Assembly (NCBI GenBank): GCA_019704295.1 | Contig: AP024596.1 | Coordinates: 1,721,369 to 1,785,368, forward strand | DNA length: 64,000 nucleotides | Source of the DNA: Sulfolobales archaeon HS-7 | Lineage (GTDB): Archaea > Thermoproteota > Thermoprotei_A > Sulfolobales > Sulfolobaceae | Direction of reading: 5' to 3' | Shown here: one piece after another, positions 35,742 through 46,436 of the stretch | Numbering within the stretch: the first letter of the stretch is position 1 | How the letters are laid out: every line of letters starts with the position of its first letter | Position numbers and translations under genes: made by a program | The notes under the pieces: generated by a model | What the model saw: only the letters and a program-made list of their open reading frames with translations | What the model was told of the DNA's origin: nothing | Databases searched by the model: none

Positions 35742-37379
35742 ATGTTTAGGAGGAATTTGAATTCAGAGGATGTAGTTAGAAGGTATTATACTAAGATCAT
35801 AAAGCTGCCTAGTAGAAAAATAATGTCATTGATTCTCCTAGGACTCTTTTTGATCTTCATAAGCATTTCAGCTGTTCTCGGAAGAACGTTCGATGTAATT
35901 ATACTAGTTTCCGTATTACTAACTTTAACAGTACTCTTCAGAAGTTCAAAACAGACTATACTCTTCACCTCCTCAATATCCGTCCTTATGGGTTCGGTCT
36001 TCGAATTAACTAAGTTTCCCTTTGTCTTTTCGGTACCATTTGCCACGCCTTTTCTATTTTTCTCTCAGATTCCGAAATCGAAGGAAGTAAAGGCGCTCCT
36101 GATATCTACCATACCGAGCTTAGTGGCTTCCTTTTTTGAACCCAAAGTAATCATATGGAGCTTAACTTACATATTAATTATTGACGTAATTATATTACTT
36201 TACTTTAGATTCCTCGACTATAAGAGTAAGAAAGTGATGGGTATGCCGGCTATGGAAAGTTTTCGACCATTTATCAGAAGTTGGCTTGAAGGCAGGGAAG
36301 TGTTCTTAGAAGAATTCCTCAAGGGAATATCTACCATAGTAAACGTGCCAGTATTCATTTTGAATCTCAAGACGCAAAAGGGGGAATTCAATCTAATCCT
36401 TCCGAAAATTCACTATGGATTGTATGGCAAGGTTGGTAGTTCTAGATTCGTGTATTCCATGGAACACTATCTCCCCAATTCGCTTGTATTTCACGGTCCA
36501 GGTAGCCATGAGCTAGATCTAGTCTCCCATGAGGATTCTGATACACTTGCATCATATATAGCGGAACAGGCGAAAAGTGATAAGGAGTGGGAAACACTTA
36601 AGTTTTCTGAGATAAAGGTCGAGCAGGTAAATAGATTCAGAATATATTCTTTATTTTTTGATAAGGTTAAGCTGGGATTCACAACAAGACCTGGAGTGGG
36701 AATTGATGATATGCCTGAGAACCTTTGGAATTACATGAATGAGTATAATTGTGTACTTATCGATTGTCATAATGAGACGAAAGTCGACGAGTTTACTAAA
36801 AGGGAATTAAATGATTTGAAACTATTCATAATGAAAAAGAGTAATTTCATCGGGAGACAACTAAAGTTAGGATATAGCGAGAGGATAGTAGATGGAAAAA
36901 TTGACGGTTTATGTGACAATAGAGTAAGGGTTATGGTATTCGACGATGACAAATACAAACTGGGAGTAGTTTACCTTTACGGTAACAACGCTGACGCGTC
37001 ATTAGGAAGCGCAGTAAATAGAGCAGTGGGAGACAGATTGGACTATGTTGTAGTTGTGACACCTGATGATCATTCATGTACTGGGATAAGTTATGGGAAT
37101 CTTTATGAGCCCGTGTCTAACACTGCCACCTTAGTGACAGAAATTTCCGAGGGTATAAACCAGGCTATGAAGGACATGAGTGTTGTCCTCCACGTGAAGT
37201 TCAAAAAGATCGTCGCAAGGAAAATAAGAGTGTTAGGCAGGGTGATATCAACAATGGTTAATGGGCTTAGTGTTATGGGAAATATAGCAATTAAAACAGT
37301 GTGGTTTCCCTTTATTACTCCTTTATTAGCACTAATATTAATATTATTTTTCCAGAGCTATATTAAATTCGTTATATAG
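35742..37379 (+). CDS. DUF2070-family membrane protein
   Basis: The architecture matches the archaeal DUF2070 family. The N-terminal membrane domain has about six helices (residues 25-160: [20 protein letters not shown] and others). A large cytoplasmic or extracytoplasmic domain spans about 165-500, with the conserved stretches [26 protein letters not shown] and [17 protein letters not shown] last hydrophobic helix is at 520-545. The function is unknown; the histidine- and aspartate-rich motifs suggest metal binding. It begins with ATG at 35742, 8 bp from a divergent gene. Its last 36 bp overlap the convergent geranylgeranyl reductase gene. Confidence 0.85.
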   Translation: MFRRNLNSEDVVRRYYTKIIKLPSRKIMSLILLGLFLIFISISAVLGRTFDVIILVSVLLTLTVLFRSSKQTILFTSSISVLMGSVFELTKFPFVFSVPFATPFLFFSQIPKSKEVKALLISTIPSLVASFFEPKVIIWSLTYILIIDVIILLYFRFLDYKSKKVMGMPAMESFRPFIRSWLEGREVFLEEFLKGISTIVNVPVFILNLKTQKGEFNLILPKIHYGLYGKVGSSRFVYSMEHYLPNSLVFHGPGSHELDLVSHEDSDTLASYIAEQAKSDKEWETLKFSEIKVEQVNRFRIYSLFFDKVKLGFTTRPGVGIDDMPENLWNYMNEYNCVLIDCHNETKVDEFTKRELNDLKLFIMKKSNFIGRQLKLGYSERIVDGKIDGLCDNRVRVMVFDDDKYKLGVVYLYGNNADASLGSAVNRAVGDRLDYVVVVTPDDHSCTGISYGNLYEPVSNTATLVTEISEGINQAMKDMSVVLHVKFKKIVARKIRVLGRVISTMVNGLSVMGNIAIKTVWFPFITPLLALILILFFQSYIKFVI

Positions 37380-38705
37380 AGAGGTAACACTAGCTTTCCA
37401 GGTTTCTAATAATTCTGGCTTTTTCGGATATGATATATACAACTGTTTAGCCTTAGCCATGTATTCAGCTACTATTTTGAGTTTAACAAGAAGAGAAGGA
37501 CGTCCTAGCCCCATAATGACCCTCATGGCCTTATCTGCAGTGGAAAGGTGAAGATTTCCATAAGTACTCACCTCCAAGAGGTCGTCCTCTTTTATTAATC
37601 CTTTTGACATTCCGTAATTTATATCACTGTCAGATAGCTTCTGGAGGAATCTCCTAAAGAGATCTAGGCTGGCTTGTTTTGCACCGTACCTCTCAATATA
37701 GCATAGATTCATATCCCATAACCCCTCTGCTCCGAAATTTCCAGTTTCGAATGCATTCATTATAGCCCTTGACGCACAATACCCTGAGATCATTGCCGAT
37801 CCCTTCCCCCCGCCATGCACCGGATTAACTGTAAACGCGGAATCCCCTATGGCTAGAATTCCATTCCATGCCATTGTTGAAATTGGTCTTCTAGTGGCTA
37901 CTAATGCACCACCTTTTACTAGCACTTTATCTGGGAGTAAGTCCTCTGCGTAAGTCTTCAGATACTTCTCATAATAGTAATGTGGATTAGGATATCCCAT
38001 ACCGTCCTGAATTCCCAAACCTACATTCGCTTTGTTTTTACCCTTAGGAAAATACCACCAATAGCCACCAGGTGAGGCCTTTTGGGAGATAAAGATCTTA
38101 AGGTATTCGGGTTCACTAATTTCATCTCTACTTAATAGGACTTCCCTATACGCAACATCTGCATCCTTTCTCTCTAACTGTTCGGCTATGGGCATTTCTG
38201 AAGGGAGTTTAGTCCTGACGCTTCTCGCATTTCCTGAAGCATCAACAACGATCTTCGAATAAACTTCGTATTCCTTATTTTCTCTTCTATTGAATATTTT
38301 TATACCCTTGACAAAATTACCTTCTACTATAGGTCCTGAGGCGGTCGTTAAGTCCATTATTGTAACCCCTTTGTCAGAGGACTCTTTAAGTAATCTTTGG
38401 GTATATGCGGGAGCGTTTATTTCAAATCCCTCGCCCTTAACAATCCATTCTGTTTTCATATCAGGACTGTAGAGCTTAATTCCCTCAATTTTCTGTTCTA
38501 ACTGCTCACCTTCAGGATAAGGTAATCCCAGTTCGTCAAAATGACCTTTGCTTACTGCATCCCCACACGGTTTATCGCCTATTCTGCTCCAAGGTTTGCT
38601 ATCAATTAGTAGAATTTTTAGACCAGTCTTGGATAGAAACCATGCAGTAGATGCTCCTGCTACGCCACCACCTACTATAACTACATCAAAACTAACTCTT
38701 TCCAC
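37344..38705 (-). CDS. geranylgeranyl reductase
   Basis: This FAD enzyme saturates the geranylgeranyl chains of archaeal ether lipids or their precursors. The Rossmann motif [15 protein letters not shown] opens the protein. The conserved [10 protein letters not shown] region (cysteine near residue 47), the signature [11 protein letters not shown] with the substrate-channel aromatic residues, and [19 protein letters not shown] in the FAD domain are all present. The 453 residues equal the length of the structurally known Sulfolobus enzyme. The start is ATG 38705. The 3' end overlaps the DUF2070 gene by 36 bp, tail to tail. Confidence 0.95.
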   Translation of the reverse strand: MERVSFDVVIVGGGVAGASTAWFLSKTGLKILLIDSKPWSRIGDKPCGDAVSKGHFDELGLPYPEGEQLEQKIEGIKLYSPDMKTEWIVKGEGFEINAPAYTQRLLKESSDKGVTIMDLTTASGPIVEGNFVKGIKIFNRRENKEYEVYSKIVVDASGNARSVRTKLPSEMPIAEQLERKDADVAYREVLLSRDEISEPEYLKIFISQKASPGGYWWYFPKGKNKANVGLGIQDGMGYPNPHYYYEKYLKTYAEDLLPDKVLVKGGALVATRRPISTMAWNGILAIGDSAFTVNPVHGGGKGSAMISGYCASRAIMNAFETGNFGAEGLWDMNLCYIERYGAKQASLDLFRRFLQKLSDSDINYGMSKGLIKEDDLLEVSTYGNLHLSTADKAMRVIMGLGRPSLLVKLKIVAEYMAKAKQLYISYPKKPELLETWKASVTSLYNEFNIALEK

Positions 38706-38871
38706 GCTTCTCCGCTATTTTACTACATTCTACACTAAAAAAATTTCCTTAACTATCGTTGAGGGAATCTCGCTACACTATATCACGGCATAATAATATT
38801 GTCTCAAAACGAAGTTCCTTTGATATTGGACCATAGCGACATCACTAATAGGAATTACCATTATGATTACT

Positions 38872-39273
38872 CTACGTAGCGCAAAGATCCCTTACCAGTG
38901 CAGCTTTTAGTTTGTTAGGTATTTTGTCTTTTAGTCGCGATAAACTACCTTTTTCTTTTTCCGAACAGTAAAAGAGTAATCCAGCTGGTTGCGTCGCTTT
39001 GTCTAGAAACGACAGGAATTTATCTGTTTCGTCCTTTTTCCACATGTAAATACTTAAGGAAAGGTCTATATTTTCTAACATAGCCTCCCTCGCCTCTGCA
39101 ACGAATTGTGGATAAGTCATATCGCTTATGACATTAAGGTCTACCTTATTGAAGCCGTGTGTCTTAGTTTCTCTAAAGATTGCTCTAAGAAAGCTACTTG
39201 AGTCTTCAGGGGATATTACTGCAATTACTGAGAGAATACGTTGAATACCCTCTTTTCTCAAGATTACTGGCAT
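38872..39273 (-). CDS. hypothetical protein
   Basis: The family is not recognised. The 133 residues suggest an alpha/beta fold: RILSVIAVISPEDSSSFLRA, FNKVDLNVISDMTYPQFVAE, LSLSIYMWKKDETDKFL and AGLLFYCSEKEKG alternate strand and helix. Start ATG at 39273. The gene stands alone with 100-170 bp on either side. No motif points to a function. Confidence 0.6.
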   Translation of the reverse strand: MPVILRKEGIQRILSVIAVISPEDSSSFLRAIFRETKTHGFNKVDLNVISDMTYPQFVAEAREAMLENIDLSLSIYMWKKDETDKFLSFLDKATQPAGLLFYCSEKEKGSLSRLKDKIPNKLKAALVRDLCAT

Positions 39274-39377
39274 GCTTGAATGTCTCTGTATCCCTATATA
39301 AAAGTAAGGCGCTTGAAAGAGGACTTAGTACCTTAATAGGAGTATTTCTAATTTTTCACGTATTAATAGATAATAAT

Positions 39378-39902
<525 letters not shown>

Positions 39903-39913
39903 TACAACTGTTT

Positions 39914-40729
39914 TCAGGGAACCACCCCATCGAATATCGCAACTTTAGAAAAGTCCTTGTTCCTCACACCTCTTGCCATACTTATGGTATTATAGGAGGA
40001 GAACGCCTCACCCCTAGATGTAATTCCAATGATTCCGAAATTATCTCTTCCGAAACGATTAGAGATCTTATTAGTTACCGCAGTAATACTATCCTGCAAA
40101 CTATAACCCATACCAATTAATGTATCCACTTCCTTACCAGGAAGATTCACCATAATTATTTCTCCTATACCAGTAGATGACGTACCAACTCTCTCTGTGG
40201 CGTAATATCCAGCTCCCGGTATGGGGGAGTCCCCGATTCTACCTGGACTCTTGTTTTCTATCCCCCCTGTACTCGTCCCAGCCACAATGTGTCCACTTTT
40301 GTCTACAGCAACAGCGCCCACCGTATCCCCCCCAAATCCTGTGGTTGGGATCACTGTGCTTTCTCTACATACGTTTGCTATTAATACGTGAGGGGAGTTC
40401 TTCATTACATTATAGGCTTCTCTAATCGGATTCTTGCATCTACTAGCAGCTATAGCACCAGCCTTCATAGTTAGTCCGTCCATAATACCCGCATCCATTT
40501 CTACTTCTCCTGCACTATTTTTCACACTTCCTTTTCCAGCATCGAACAAACCGGAGTCCTCCATATAAGCAATTGCCTCTACTACTGCTTCCGCAGGTCC
40601 GTACTTAATAAGGGCCTCATAACCCCTATCTAGTGATTTCGTTAGTTCTGACAAAGCCTTTTCATGATCCCTTTTCTTCCAATTTCCTGCTCCACCATGA
40701 ATTACGATAATTGGTAATTCGTAAAACAT
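39914..40729 (-). CDS. isoaspartyl peptidase / L-asparaginase (Ntn-hydrolase type)
   Basis: This protein is a plant-type asparaginase, made as a precursor that cleaves itself before a threonine. The N-terminal signature VIHGGAGNW is at 9-17, and the catalytic threonine is T136 in [16 protein letters not shown]. The following [18 protein letters not shown] completes the active-site signature. It hydrolyses isoaspartyl dipeptides, which arise quickly in hot proteins, and probably asparagine. 271 residues suits the family. It starts at ATG 40729 and precedes the metallophosphatase in an operon. Confidence 0.94.
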   Translation of the reverse strand: MFYELPIIVIHGGAGNWKKRDHEKALSELTKSLDRGYEALIKYGPAEAVVEAIAYMEDSGLFDAGKGSVKNSAGEVEMDAGIMDGLTMKAGAIAASRCKNPIREAYNVMKNSPHVLIANVCRESTVIPTTGFGGDTVGAVAVDKSGHIVAGTSTGGIENKSPGRIGDSPIPGAGYYATERVGTSSTGIGEIIMVNLPGKEVDTLIGMGYSLQDSITAVTNKISNRFGRDNFGIIGITSRGEAFSSYNTISMARGVRNKDFSKVAIFDGVVP

Positions 40730-41218
40730 TTCTTTATTTTAAAGAACGCGACATTTTTAATTTTACCGTATAATTTGAGAACTTAGGCGTCTATTCGAAC
40801 TCTTACATAACATTGCGTCTACCCTTAGGTGATGAGATAGGGCATACTCAACTACTGGAGAGACATTACGAACACTCGTTCCCAGCATTTTTCTGATTTT
40901 CACAGGGCCTTACAGTACTAAATAAAAAGGCTATATATTCTAATTATGTCGTTCTAATCACTATTAACGCTAGTTACGTAAAATTTAGTAAAGTGATGTT
41001 TTCCTAAAACTGAACTCACGTAAGTGAAGGGAACTTCTGCATCAAATATTTAATCTTGTTACTTCATAAAAATTTATATATATAATATCATGATAATAAT
41101 ATTTAATAGGAGATTTTTAACTTGCAAATAAGGTAACATAGTATCGTATTAAACGCATGAGAAAGAGGATGTCGATAAAACATAATAATTAGCTGTCGTT
41201 CATTTATTAGTATATCGT
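40730..41218. other. gene-free region with promoter of the six-gene operon
   Basis: 489 bp without a gene. Near 41075-41095 is an AT-rich stretch with TATATATA and the palindrome TATCATGATA. Near 41175-41205 are A/T-rich boxes that could serve a start at 41219. The antisense frame 41103-41330 is not a gene. Confidence 0.4.
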
Positions 41219-41851
41219 ATGGCCCGAAATAGAAAAGACAGCGATAAGGACGACCATGACGAAGTTGTCTTAACGCCAGTAAGAAAAAGGGCCCATGACA
41301 AGTTTGTAAAGCTACTTGGTAAGTACACACATGTTATTTACGATGACAACAAAACGCCTACTAAGGCTAGTTCAATGAGCGAAATGCTAGACGTAATGAC
41401 GGATACCTCGCAGAAGCTAGGTACAGATCTTAACGTGATAGTACTTTCAATGTTTCTCTTACCTGCAGTAAAGCAGGCTGGGCTAAACTTGGCGCCGTTG
41501 GAATTAATAATGCAATATAAGGACACTAGGGACGATAAAATAGTGAAAAATGTCCAGAATCTTGGTAAGAACCTGTCAGAAATACTTAAAAATTTGGAAT
41601 GCTTTAACAATTGCGTAAATCTCACTGTAAAGGTCTTAACGGAGTGGATGATGCCGGAAAGTACAGCAATGATATCTAGTGAGGGCAACGAATTCAAAAT
41701 TACCTTAATTCACAGGAGAAGTATAGGAACGGAAATAAAGCAATTTTCTCTAACCGTAATAGAGGGTTTTCTGGGTGGTTACGGTTACGCAATAGCTGAG
41801 AGACAGATCGAGGAGACGTCCGGGATGCTGAGGTTCGTGAAAAATGAATGA
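41219..41851 (+). CDS. hypothetical protein, first gene of the CitG-like operon
   Basis: The family is not recognised. The 210-residue protein has a very charged N-terminus (ARNRKDSDKDDHDEVV), a mainly helical core with a modestly hydrophobic segment (LNVIVLSMFLLPAVKQAGL), and a mixed C-terminal domain (NEFKITLIHRRSIGTEIKQF). No catalytic motif is visible. It starts at ATG 41219 and overlaps the ribbon-helix-helix gene by 8 bp, so it belongs to the tightly overlapping six-gene array to 45461. Confidence 0.7.
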   Translation: MARNRKDSDKDDHDEVVLTPVRKRAHDKFVKLLGKYTHVIYDDNKTPTKASSMSEMLDVMTDTSQKLGTDLNVIVLSMFLLPAVKQAGLNLAPLELIMQYKDTRDDKIVKNVQNLGKNLSEILKNLECFNNCVNLTVKVLTEWMMPESTAMISSEGNEFKITLIHRRSIGTEIKQFSLTVIEGFLGGYGYAIAERQIEETSGMLRFVKNE

Positions 41852-42383
41852 GGAAGAAATTAAAAGCAGGAAGATGATTGCGATTAAACCAGAGCTTCAC
41901 AACAAATTAAAAAAAATTAGCGAAAGTTCTGGAATACCGCTTTTCACCATAACTAACAATATTCTAGAAGAGGCCTTACGGTTATATGATATGAAGATTC
42001 CAGCGTCGGAATTGTATAACATTATCCAAGCTATTATAATGTTTAGGGATATCGGTTTCATACCTTTTCCCTATTCCCATGTAACCAAAAGTCGAACTGA
42101 GGATTGGGAGAAATTAGGGGAAACTGTGGGTATCTATATGACCAATATTGGAAAAGGGAGTAAAGAAGACGTAATTAATTTTGCTAAGATGTACTTATTT
42201 CTGATAGGAGTTAACCCCCTTCATTTCTCAAATGGAAAGAAAGGAGTATTTGCATCAGGTACGGCAATAACTCAAGACTTTATAGAAAAAATAGGAAATT
42301 TCTTTAATGGTATCATAAGGAAAACGGGGACTGGGTTAACGGTAAAAGCGACATATCAGTACATTTCAATAGAAGAAGTTTGA
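41844..42383 (+). CDS. ribbon-helix-helix N-terminal domain protein
   Basis: Residues about 10-52 fit a ribbon-helix-helix DNA-binding unit: MIAIKPELHNKLKKISESSG is the strand and first helix, and FTITNNILEEALRLYDM the second helix. The remaining 125 residues (FRDIGFIPFPYSHV, NFAKMYLFLIGVNPLHF, GTGLTVKATYQYISIEE) form an unknown effector-type domain. It overlaps the genes on both sides (8 bp and 4 bp). In this position it could regulate the operon in response to a ligand made by it. Family identity beyond the RHH unit is unknown. Confidence 0.65.
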   Translation: MNEEEIKSRKMIAIKPELHNKLKKISESSGIPLFTITNNILEEALRLYDMKIPASELYNIIQAIIMFRDIGFIPFPYSHVTKSRTEDWEKLGETVGIYMTNIGKGSKEDVINFAKMYLFLIGVNPLHFSNGKKGVFASGTAITQDFIEKIGNFFNGIIRKTGTGLTVKATYQYISIEEV

Positions 42384-43282
42384 TTTTTGCAGGAGTTGAT
42401 CCTGGAACTGACACGTGGGCATTTGCATCAGTTAACGAAATAGGAAATCTAATTGATTACTTTGAAATACCAGCTGTCCTGGTGGAAAAAGATTACGTGA
42501 GTCTCTTTAACAGGCTGTTAAGGAATAAACCTAAGCTAATTGCACTGCCTTCGGGTCACGGGATGCCTTTCCTAACTTGTAGGGAAATTGGGAATCGTGA
42601 GATCTTCTTTATGACATTAAAGGATCCGTTTGAGACTGGTCCTTTAAGGAACTTCTTAATTTACGCGAGGAGTTTCTGTAACGTAATCACGATTCCTGGC
42701 GTAAAGGAATTGCTCTCTATCAGCGAGAGTAAGAAAAGGAACTTAATAGATATGGGAACAGCAGACAAGGTTGCGTCGGCCTTTTTTTACATAACTAGAT
42801 TTCCAGGATTCGTTCTCGTCGAAATGGGAAGACATTTCTCAGCAATCATTGTTGTAGTGGATAGAAAAATCGTAAATGGTGTGGGAGGAAGTGTTTTACC
42901 AGGTCTGAGATCTAATGGTGCAATAGATGGGGAAATAGCTTACCTACTATCTAAATACTCAAAAATCTCGAAGGAGTCGATCTATGAGGGGGGGAATCTA
43001 GAAAGATCAATTGAGGTGATAGAGTCTATCGCATCCTACTACTCCAGGAAACATAATGTTCCCATCATTATCTCTGGACCAGCGAAAGACGTATTTCCTT
43101 ACGGAATCAAATTCCAACTCCCTTATAAAGAAGCTGCAGTCGGTGCAGCGCTAATAGCAAACGCTTTTGGAGGCGGTTATTACAGGAAATATATGGAGTC
43201 AGTTATTTCTGCCGGGAATCCGCTATCTTACATAGACATTAAGGGATGGGAGAAGATAGTTTCCTTGATAGAGACGCTTTAA
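42380..43282 (+). CDS. DUF1464-like protein (ASKHA sugar/acid-kinase fold)
   Basis: The start FAGVDPGTDTWAFASVN is the phosphate-1 loop of the ASKHA superfamily (acetate/butyrate kinase, Hsp70, actin). Later motifs that fit are LVEMGRHFSAIIVVVDRKIV (phosphate-2) and IIISGPAKDVF (adenosine-type strand). Archaeal homologues are annotated as DUF1464 or predicted butyrate kinase, but no activity is established. The start is TTG at 42380, overlapping the previous stop (TTTGA). Its stop overlaps the preferred start of the nucleotidyltransferase (TAATG). Confidence 0.75.
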   Translation: MIFAGVDPGTDTWAFASVNEIGNLIDYFEIPAVLVEKDYVSLFNRLLRNKPKLIALPSGHGMPFLTCREIGNREIFFMTLKDPFETGPLRNFLIYARSFCNVITIPGVKELLSISESKKRNLIDMGTADKVASAFFYITRFPGFVLVEMGRHFSAIIVVVDRKIVNGVGGSVLPGLRSNGAIDGEIAYLLSKYSKISKESIYEGGNLERSIEVIESIASYYSRKHNVPIIISGPAKDVFPYGIKFQLPYKEAAVGAALIANAFGGGYYRKYMESVISAGNPLSYIDIKGWEKIVSLIETL

Positions 43283-44154
43283 TGGATAAAAGAGGAAATT
43301 ACTACATAGTAATTGGTAATGCGCATCCTAGAGGTTACGTTATTGCTTACCTAAAGTACGTAAAAGGGAATGGCTTATGGAGAGGCTATCAACGTGTACT
43401 TCCGCAATACGGAATTAAGAACGTTTTACAACTAAGTCAGGAGTTCTCCTTTGAACCTTGCATGGACGTTTCTGTCCCAATTATTAGAACATCTGAAATA
43501 TGGCTTCATTTAAGACCACAAGATGCCCTTACCCGGATTATTAGACATCCTTCTGACAACTTAGAGTTCGTTGCCGTTGAGATGATTAGTCGTTTAGGAA
43601 CTAATTCGGCGGGAATAGCTGGTTCCCTGATGCTGGGAATACATCATGAGGATTCCGATATAGACGTGATATATTATGGATGTAAGCGTTCCTTGGATGT
43701 AATGCATAGCTTTGAGGGATTTGAAACCGATAAAGACTGGATCGTTGAAGTAAGTCAGAATTATGGATTAAAGCCCATAAAGGACCTCTACTCTATAAAA
43801 AGGCGAGGAATCTTCAAGGGAAAAAAATACTCTATTAACTTCGTAAATGATAAACCTGAGAAGTTCTGCAAAGAATCATGTAATAAGGTGGGTAGGCAAA
43901 AGTTAGTTGCTTACGTAGAGCCTGAATCATGTGAAGCACTTTTTTATCCAATTTCGATGAATTTATTCGATACTAACGTAATTAGTGGCCCCTCGGTTAA
44001 ACCAGATAAGGTGATGTCATATGAAGGAGTGATTTCCAATCTACTATTTGTCGGGGGACGTTTTAAAATGGAAGGAATGTTAATGAAATGCGATACAGGA
44101 TTCAAGTTAATTCTCGGGGATAGGGATGTCGGTCTTAAAATTGACAAACTGTAG
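43282..44154 (+). CDS. predicted nucleotidyltransferase (pol-beta-like, COG1665 type)
   Basis: The nucleotidyltransferase motif is SLMLGIHHEDSDIDVIYYG, with the G-S...D-x-D arrangement of the pol-beta superfamily near residues 110-128. The N-terminus GNYYIVIGNAHPRGYVIAYL and the segment WLHLRPQDALTRI are conserved in archaeal proteins of this type. The upstream ATG at 43246 would overlap the previous gene by 37 bp. ATG 43282 forms a TAATG stop-start overlap and fits the family N-terminus better, so it is used. The substrate is unknown. Pairing with a CitG homologue downstream recalls the CitG-CitX and MdcB-MdcG pairs. Confidence 0.72.
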   Translation: MDKRGNYYIVIGNAHPRGYVIAYLKYVKGNGLWRGYQRVLPQYGIKNVLQLSQEFSFEPCMDVSVPIIRTSEIWLHLRPQDALTRIIRHPSDNLEFVAVEMISRLGTNSAGIAGSLMLGIHHEDSDIDVIYYGCKRSLDVMHSFEGFETDKDWIVEVSQNYGLKPIKDLYSIKRRGIFKGKKYSINFVNDKPEKFCKESCNKVGRQKLVAYVEPESCEALFYPISMNLFDTNVISGPSVKPDKVMSYEGVISNLLFVGGRFKMEGMLMKCDTGFKLILGDRDVGLKIDKL

Positions 44155-45016
44155 GGACATAGCAAGAAGAATAACATATGCATCAATAAAGGAGATTCTA
44201 ACAAATAAGCCAGGTAACGCGTCTCCTAAAAAGGATATAAGGAGTGTTAAGTTCTCCGAGATATTAAGTAACGCTATGGAACTTGAACCTTACTATTATC
44301 AACTTTGCATGAAGGGAGTCTCTCAAGAAAAAGGGATATACGACCATCTATATTCCGCAATAGTTGAATCTAAGAAAAAAGGGATATCTTTTCACTTACT
44401 GGGTACGGCTTTATTAAATATGCCCATTGCGTATGTTGCTGGCACTTCTCCAAATCTAGCGGATTTACGTAGTGGATTAGGACGAGTAATTAGGGAGTTA
44501 GATCAAACGGAGTTTGACAATTTCAGGAAATCCCTGCAAATCGTTAGCCCCAGCTATTTGGGTAGGTTAGATATGTCAGATTACAGAAACTTCTCAGGCA
44601 GTATGTACGATGTTCTGGTAGTATCTTCTGAATCTGACAGAAATTGCTCTAACATGGTTAACGGTTACGTTATATCCTTCGAAATATATGAGTGGTTCAA
44701 AAGTAATGGCGACTCTGAGGAGACTGTTACTTTAGAATTCCTCAATCTCCTCTCCAATTATCCAGACACTCTCCTCTACAGGAAACACGGAGGAAGGGTA
44801 TCACTGCAAGTTTCTGAACTAGTTAGGTCAATGCTCAACAGTACGGCAAACATTATGGGAATATCGGAATTCCTAGACAGGTATCTTACGGAAAGAGGTT
44901 TCAACCCTGGTTCGACGGCTGACTTAATAGCATCAGGTCTAGCACTATATTATTTGGATAAGCTATATAGTAATAGAAATAATGAGAGTTTTACTTATAA
45001 CGAAAACCCTATGTAA
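44126..45016 (+). CDS. triphosphoribosyl-dephospho-CoA synthase (CitG/MdcB) homologue
   Basis: CitG-family features are visible: EILTNKPGNASPKKDIRSVK matches the P-K-P-G...D motif at the N-terminus, followed by FSEILSNAMELEPYYYQLC, a central LLGTALLNMPIAYV helix, and the late motif NPGSTADLIASGLALYYLD. Bacterial enzymes make the prosthetic-group precursor of citrate lyase or malonate decarboxylase from dephospho-CoA and ATP. Neither of those complexes is encoded here, so the archaeal product may differ. The gene overlaps both neighbours (29 and 35 bp). The 296-residue length is typical. Confidence 0.75.
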   Translation: MSVLKLTNCRDIARRITYASIKEILTNKPGNASPKKDIRSVKFSEILSNAMELEPYYYQLCMKGVSQEKGIYDHLYSAIVESKKKGISFHLLGTALLNMPIAYVAGTSPNLADLRSGLGRVIRELDQTEFDNFRKSLQIVSPSYLGRLDMSDYRNFSGSMYDVLVVSSESDRNCSNMVNGYVISFEIYEWFKSNGDSEETVTLEFLNLLSNYPDTLLYRKHGGRVSLQVSELVRSMLNSTANIMGISEFLDRYLTERGFNPGSTADLIASGLALYYLDKLYSNRNNESFTYNENPM

Positions 45017-45461
45017 TGAGTTGATGGTTCAGAAGGTTAATCGCTTTAACGTTGACGCCGTAATAGGAGTTGGAGATGTTACTTGTCCCGAAAGGTTTAA
45101 GGGATTTAAGGGTCTACATGGGGAGCTTGATGGGGTACACGCGTATAAGTATATTATGAGGAATAGGTTTACTTCCTCGTTAGCGTTATCTTCAGATTTT
45201 ACGACGGAGTATGTGGTAAGCCATATGCCGCCATTGGGCTCCACAACTGCAGTGGTAAACGGGGTTTATATTGGTTCGATTGAGGTTACGGAGTTAGTGA
45301 AAAGACATAAACCTAAGATCTTATTTCACGGACACGTAGAGGACCAGGGCAAGGGGCTAATTAATGGCGTCCTCGTAGTTTCCATCGGTTCGTTAGATAG
45401 GGGTCGTGCAATACTATTTGATGAAGAAAGGCTTTTTTTCGAATTCCTAGAAATTAAGTAA
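44982..45461 (+). CDS. calcineurin-like metallophosphatase (short)
   Basis: The 159-residue protein keeps the metallophosphoesterase pattern in reduced form: [10 protein letters not shown] (motif GD), GLHGELDG in place of [25 protein letters not shown] as the GH-x-H box, and [12 protein letters not shown] as the final strand. The N-terminal D-x-H motif is replaced by [11 protein letters not shown], so metal binding at one site may be weak. It is the last gene of the six-gene operon and overlaps the CitG-like gene by 35 bp. Its 3' end overlaps the convergent phosphoribosyltransferase by 15 bp. Confidence 0.75.
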   Translation: MRVLLITKTLCNELMVQKVNRFNVDAVIGVGDVTCPERFKGFKGLHGELDGVHAYKYIMRNRFTSSLALSSDFTTEYVVSHMPPLGSTTAVVNGVYIGSIEVTELVKRHKPKILFHGHVEDQGKGLINGVLVVSIGSLDRGRAILFDEERLFFEFLEIK

Positions 45462-46067
45462 ATTCCTTCTTTTCATTTCTTCTAGGACGTCTTTAACGGG
45501 TATTGGCGGTTCGACTCCGTAATTGTCCTTGAAAGCGTGCTCTATATCAGTTTTTACACCGTTATCAAGGAGTTTCCTTATCAGATTTATCTCATCTTCC
45601 CAATAGTTCCAAGGATACATAAACCATGCCCAATCTGTAATGGTCGCGGCATAGTAGTCCGGTTTAATCCTCGCAGTACTTTCGATATACTGCATAGTAG
45701 ATGTTCTTATCGCACCAGGATTGAAATTATCGCTTACAAATTTCTTCGCTATCTCGAGACTATCCCCAGTGTCACATATATCATCGACTATTAATACATT
45801 CCCTCCCTTTAAGTCAAGTTTATACGGGAACTTAATTTTAGCTTCGACGTCCTTGTTAGCGGTCTGCACCCAATGTTCAACTTTTATTGAAATTACGTCA
45901 AGGACGCCTAACGCGTCGGCAACTAACCTGGCCGGTACCAAACCTCCGCGTGCAATTGCAATGATTACGTCTACCTTATATTCGTCCCTTTTGATCTTAT
46001 CGCTTATGCCAGAACTCCAGTTTACTATATCGTCCCAGTCGACCACCCTAACGGGTATCTTGACCAA
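45447..46067 (-). CDS. purine phosphoribosyltransferase
   Basis: This is a type I phosphoribosyltransferase that joins a purine base to PRPP. The PRPP-binding loop is [13 protein letters not shown] near residues 92-104, preceded by [20 protein letters not shown]. The C-terminal hood has the aromatic-rich [16 protein letters not shown], typical of archaeal xanthine/guanine/hypoxanthine PRTases of the Gpt-like kind. 206 residues is within the family range. Base specificity cannot be read from sequence. Start ATG at 46067; the gene is monocistronic and convergent with the CitG-like operon. Confidence 0.87.
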   Translation of the reverse strand: MVKIPVRVVDWDDIVNWSSGISDKIKRDEYKVDVIIAIARGGLVPARLVADALGVLDVISIKVEHWVQTANKDVEAKIKFPYKLDLKGGNVLIVDDICDTGDSLEIAKKFVSDNFNPGAIRTSTMQYIESTARIKPDYYAATITDWAWFMYPWNYWEDEINLIRKLLDNGVKTDIEHAFKDNYGVEPPIPVKDVLEEMKRRNLLNF

Positions 46068-46154
46068 AAACTATCCCCCTCAAAATTAATCGTAGTGTTA
46101 ATTAGCTTTTCTAGAGATAGTTAATACTTGTTTTGACAAAAATGTTCTTATTAA

Positions 46155-46436
46155 TTAAGACACGTAGAGTAATCCAGCCTTTTTCATAGATTCTTCGATC
46201 ATAATCTTGACTATGTCACTTTTGAAACCTGCACATGAGATCATTATCACCTTTCCTTTCCTCTCATCACAAACTATTTTACACATCAAGTTGTAGTTTG
46301 TAGACTTCAAGATCAAATCATGAACCATTCCAAAAGTCTGTTCTTGCTTGAGAAATATCTTAATCCCCTGAACCTCGATCAGTAGTCTGCCGTCAGTCGA
46401 CCGCTTAAATATGTCGCAATTGAGGGGATCGATCAT
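46155..46436 (-). CDS. hypothetical small protein
   Basis: The family is not recognised. The 93 residues give a compact beta-alpha pattern (RLLIEVQGIKIFLKQEQTFG, CKIVCDERKGKVIMISCAGF). Three cysteines are spread through the protein without a clear metal-binding arrangement. It is the last gene of a three-gene unit and overlaps the preceding gene by 4 bp (ATGA). Confidence 0.6.
   Translation of the reverse strand: MIDPLNCDIFKRSTDGRLLIEVQGIKIFLKQEQTFGMVHDLILKSTNYNLMCKIVCDERKGKVIMISCAGFKSDIVKIMIEESMKKAGLLYVS

Noticed and set aside
40829..40896. GTGATGA ... TTTCTGA as a box C/D sRNA
   Set aside because: No C' or D' box is present and the distance is too long for a simple C/D RNA.
41103..41330. 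Minus-strand 75-codon frame upstream of the six-gene operon
   Set aside because: It overlaps the start of the real gene at 41219 in antisense and lacks any expression signal.
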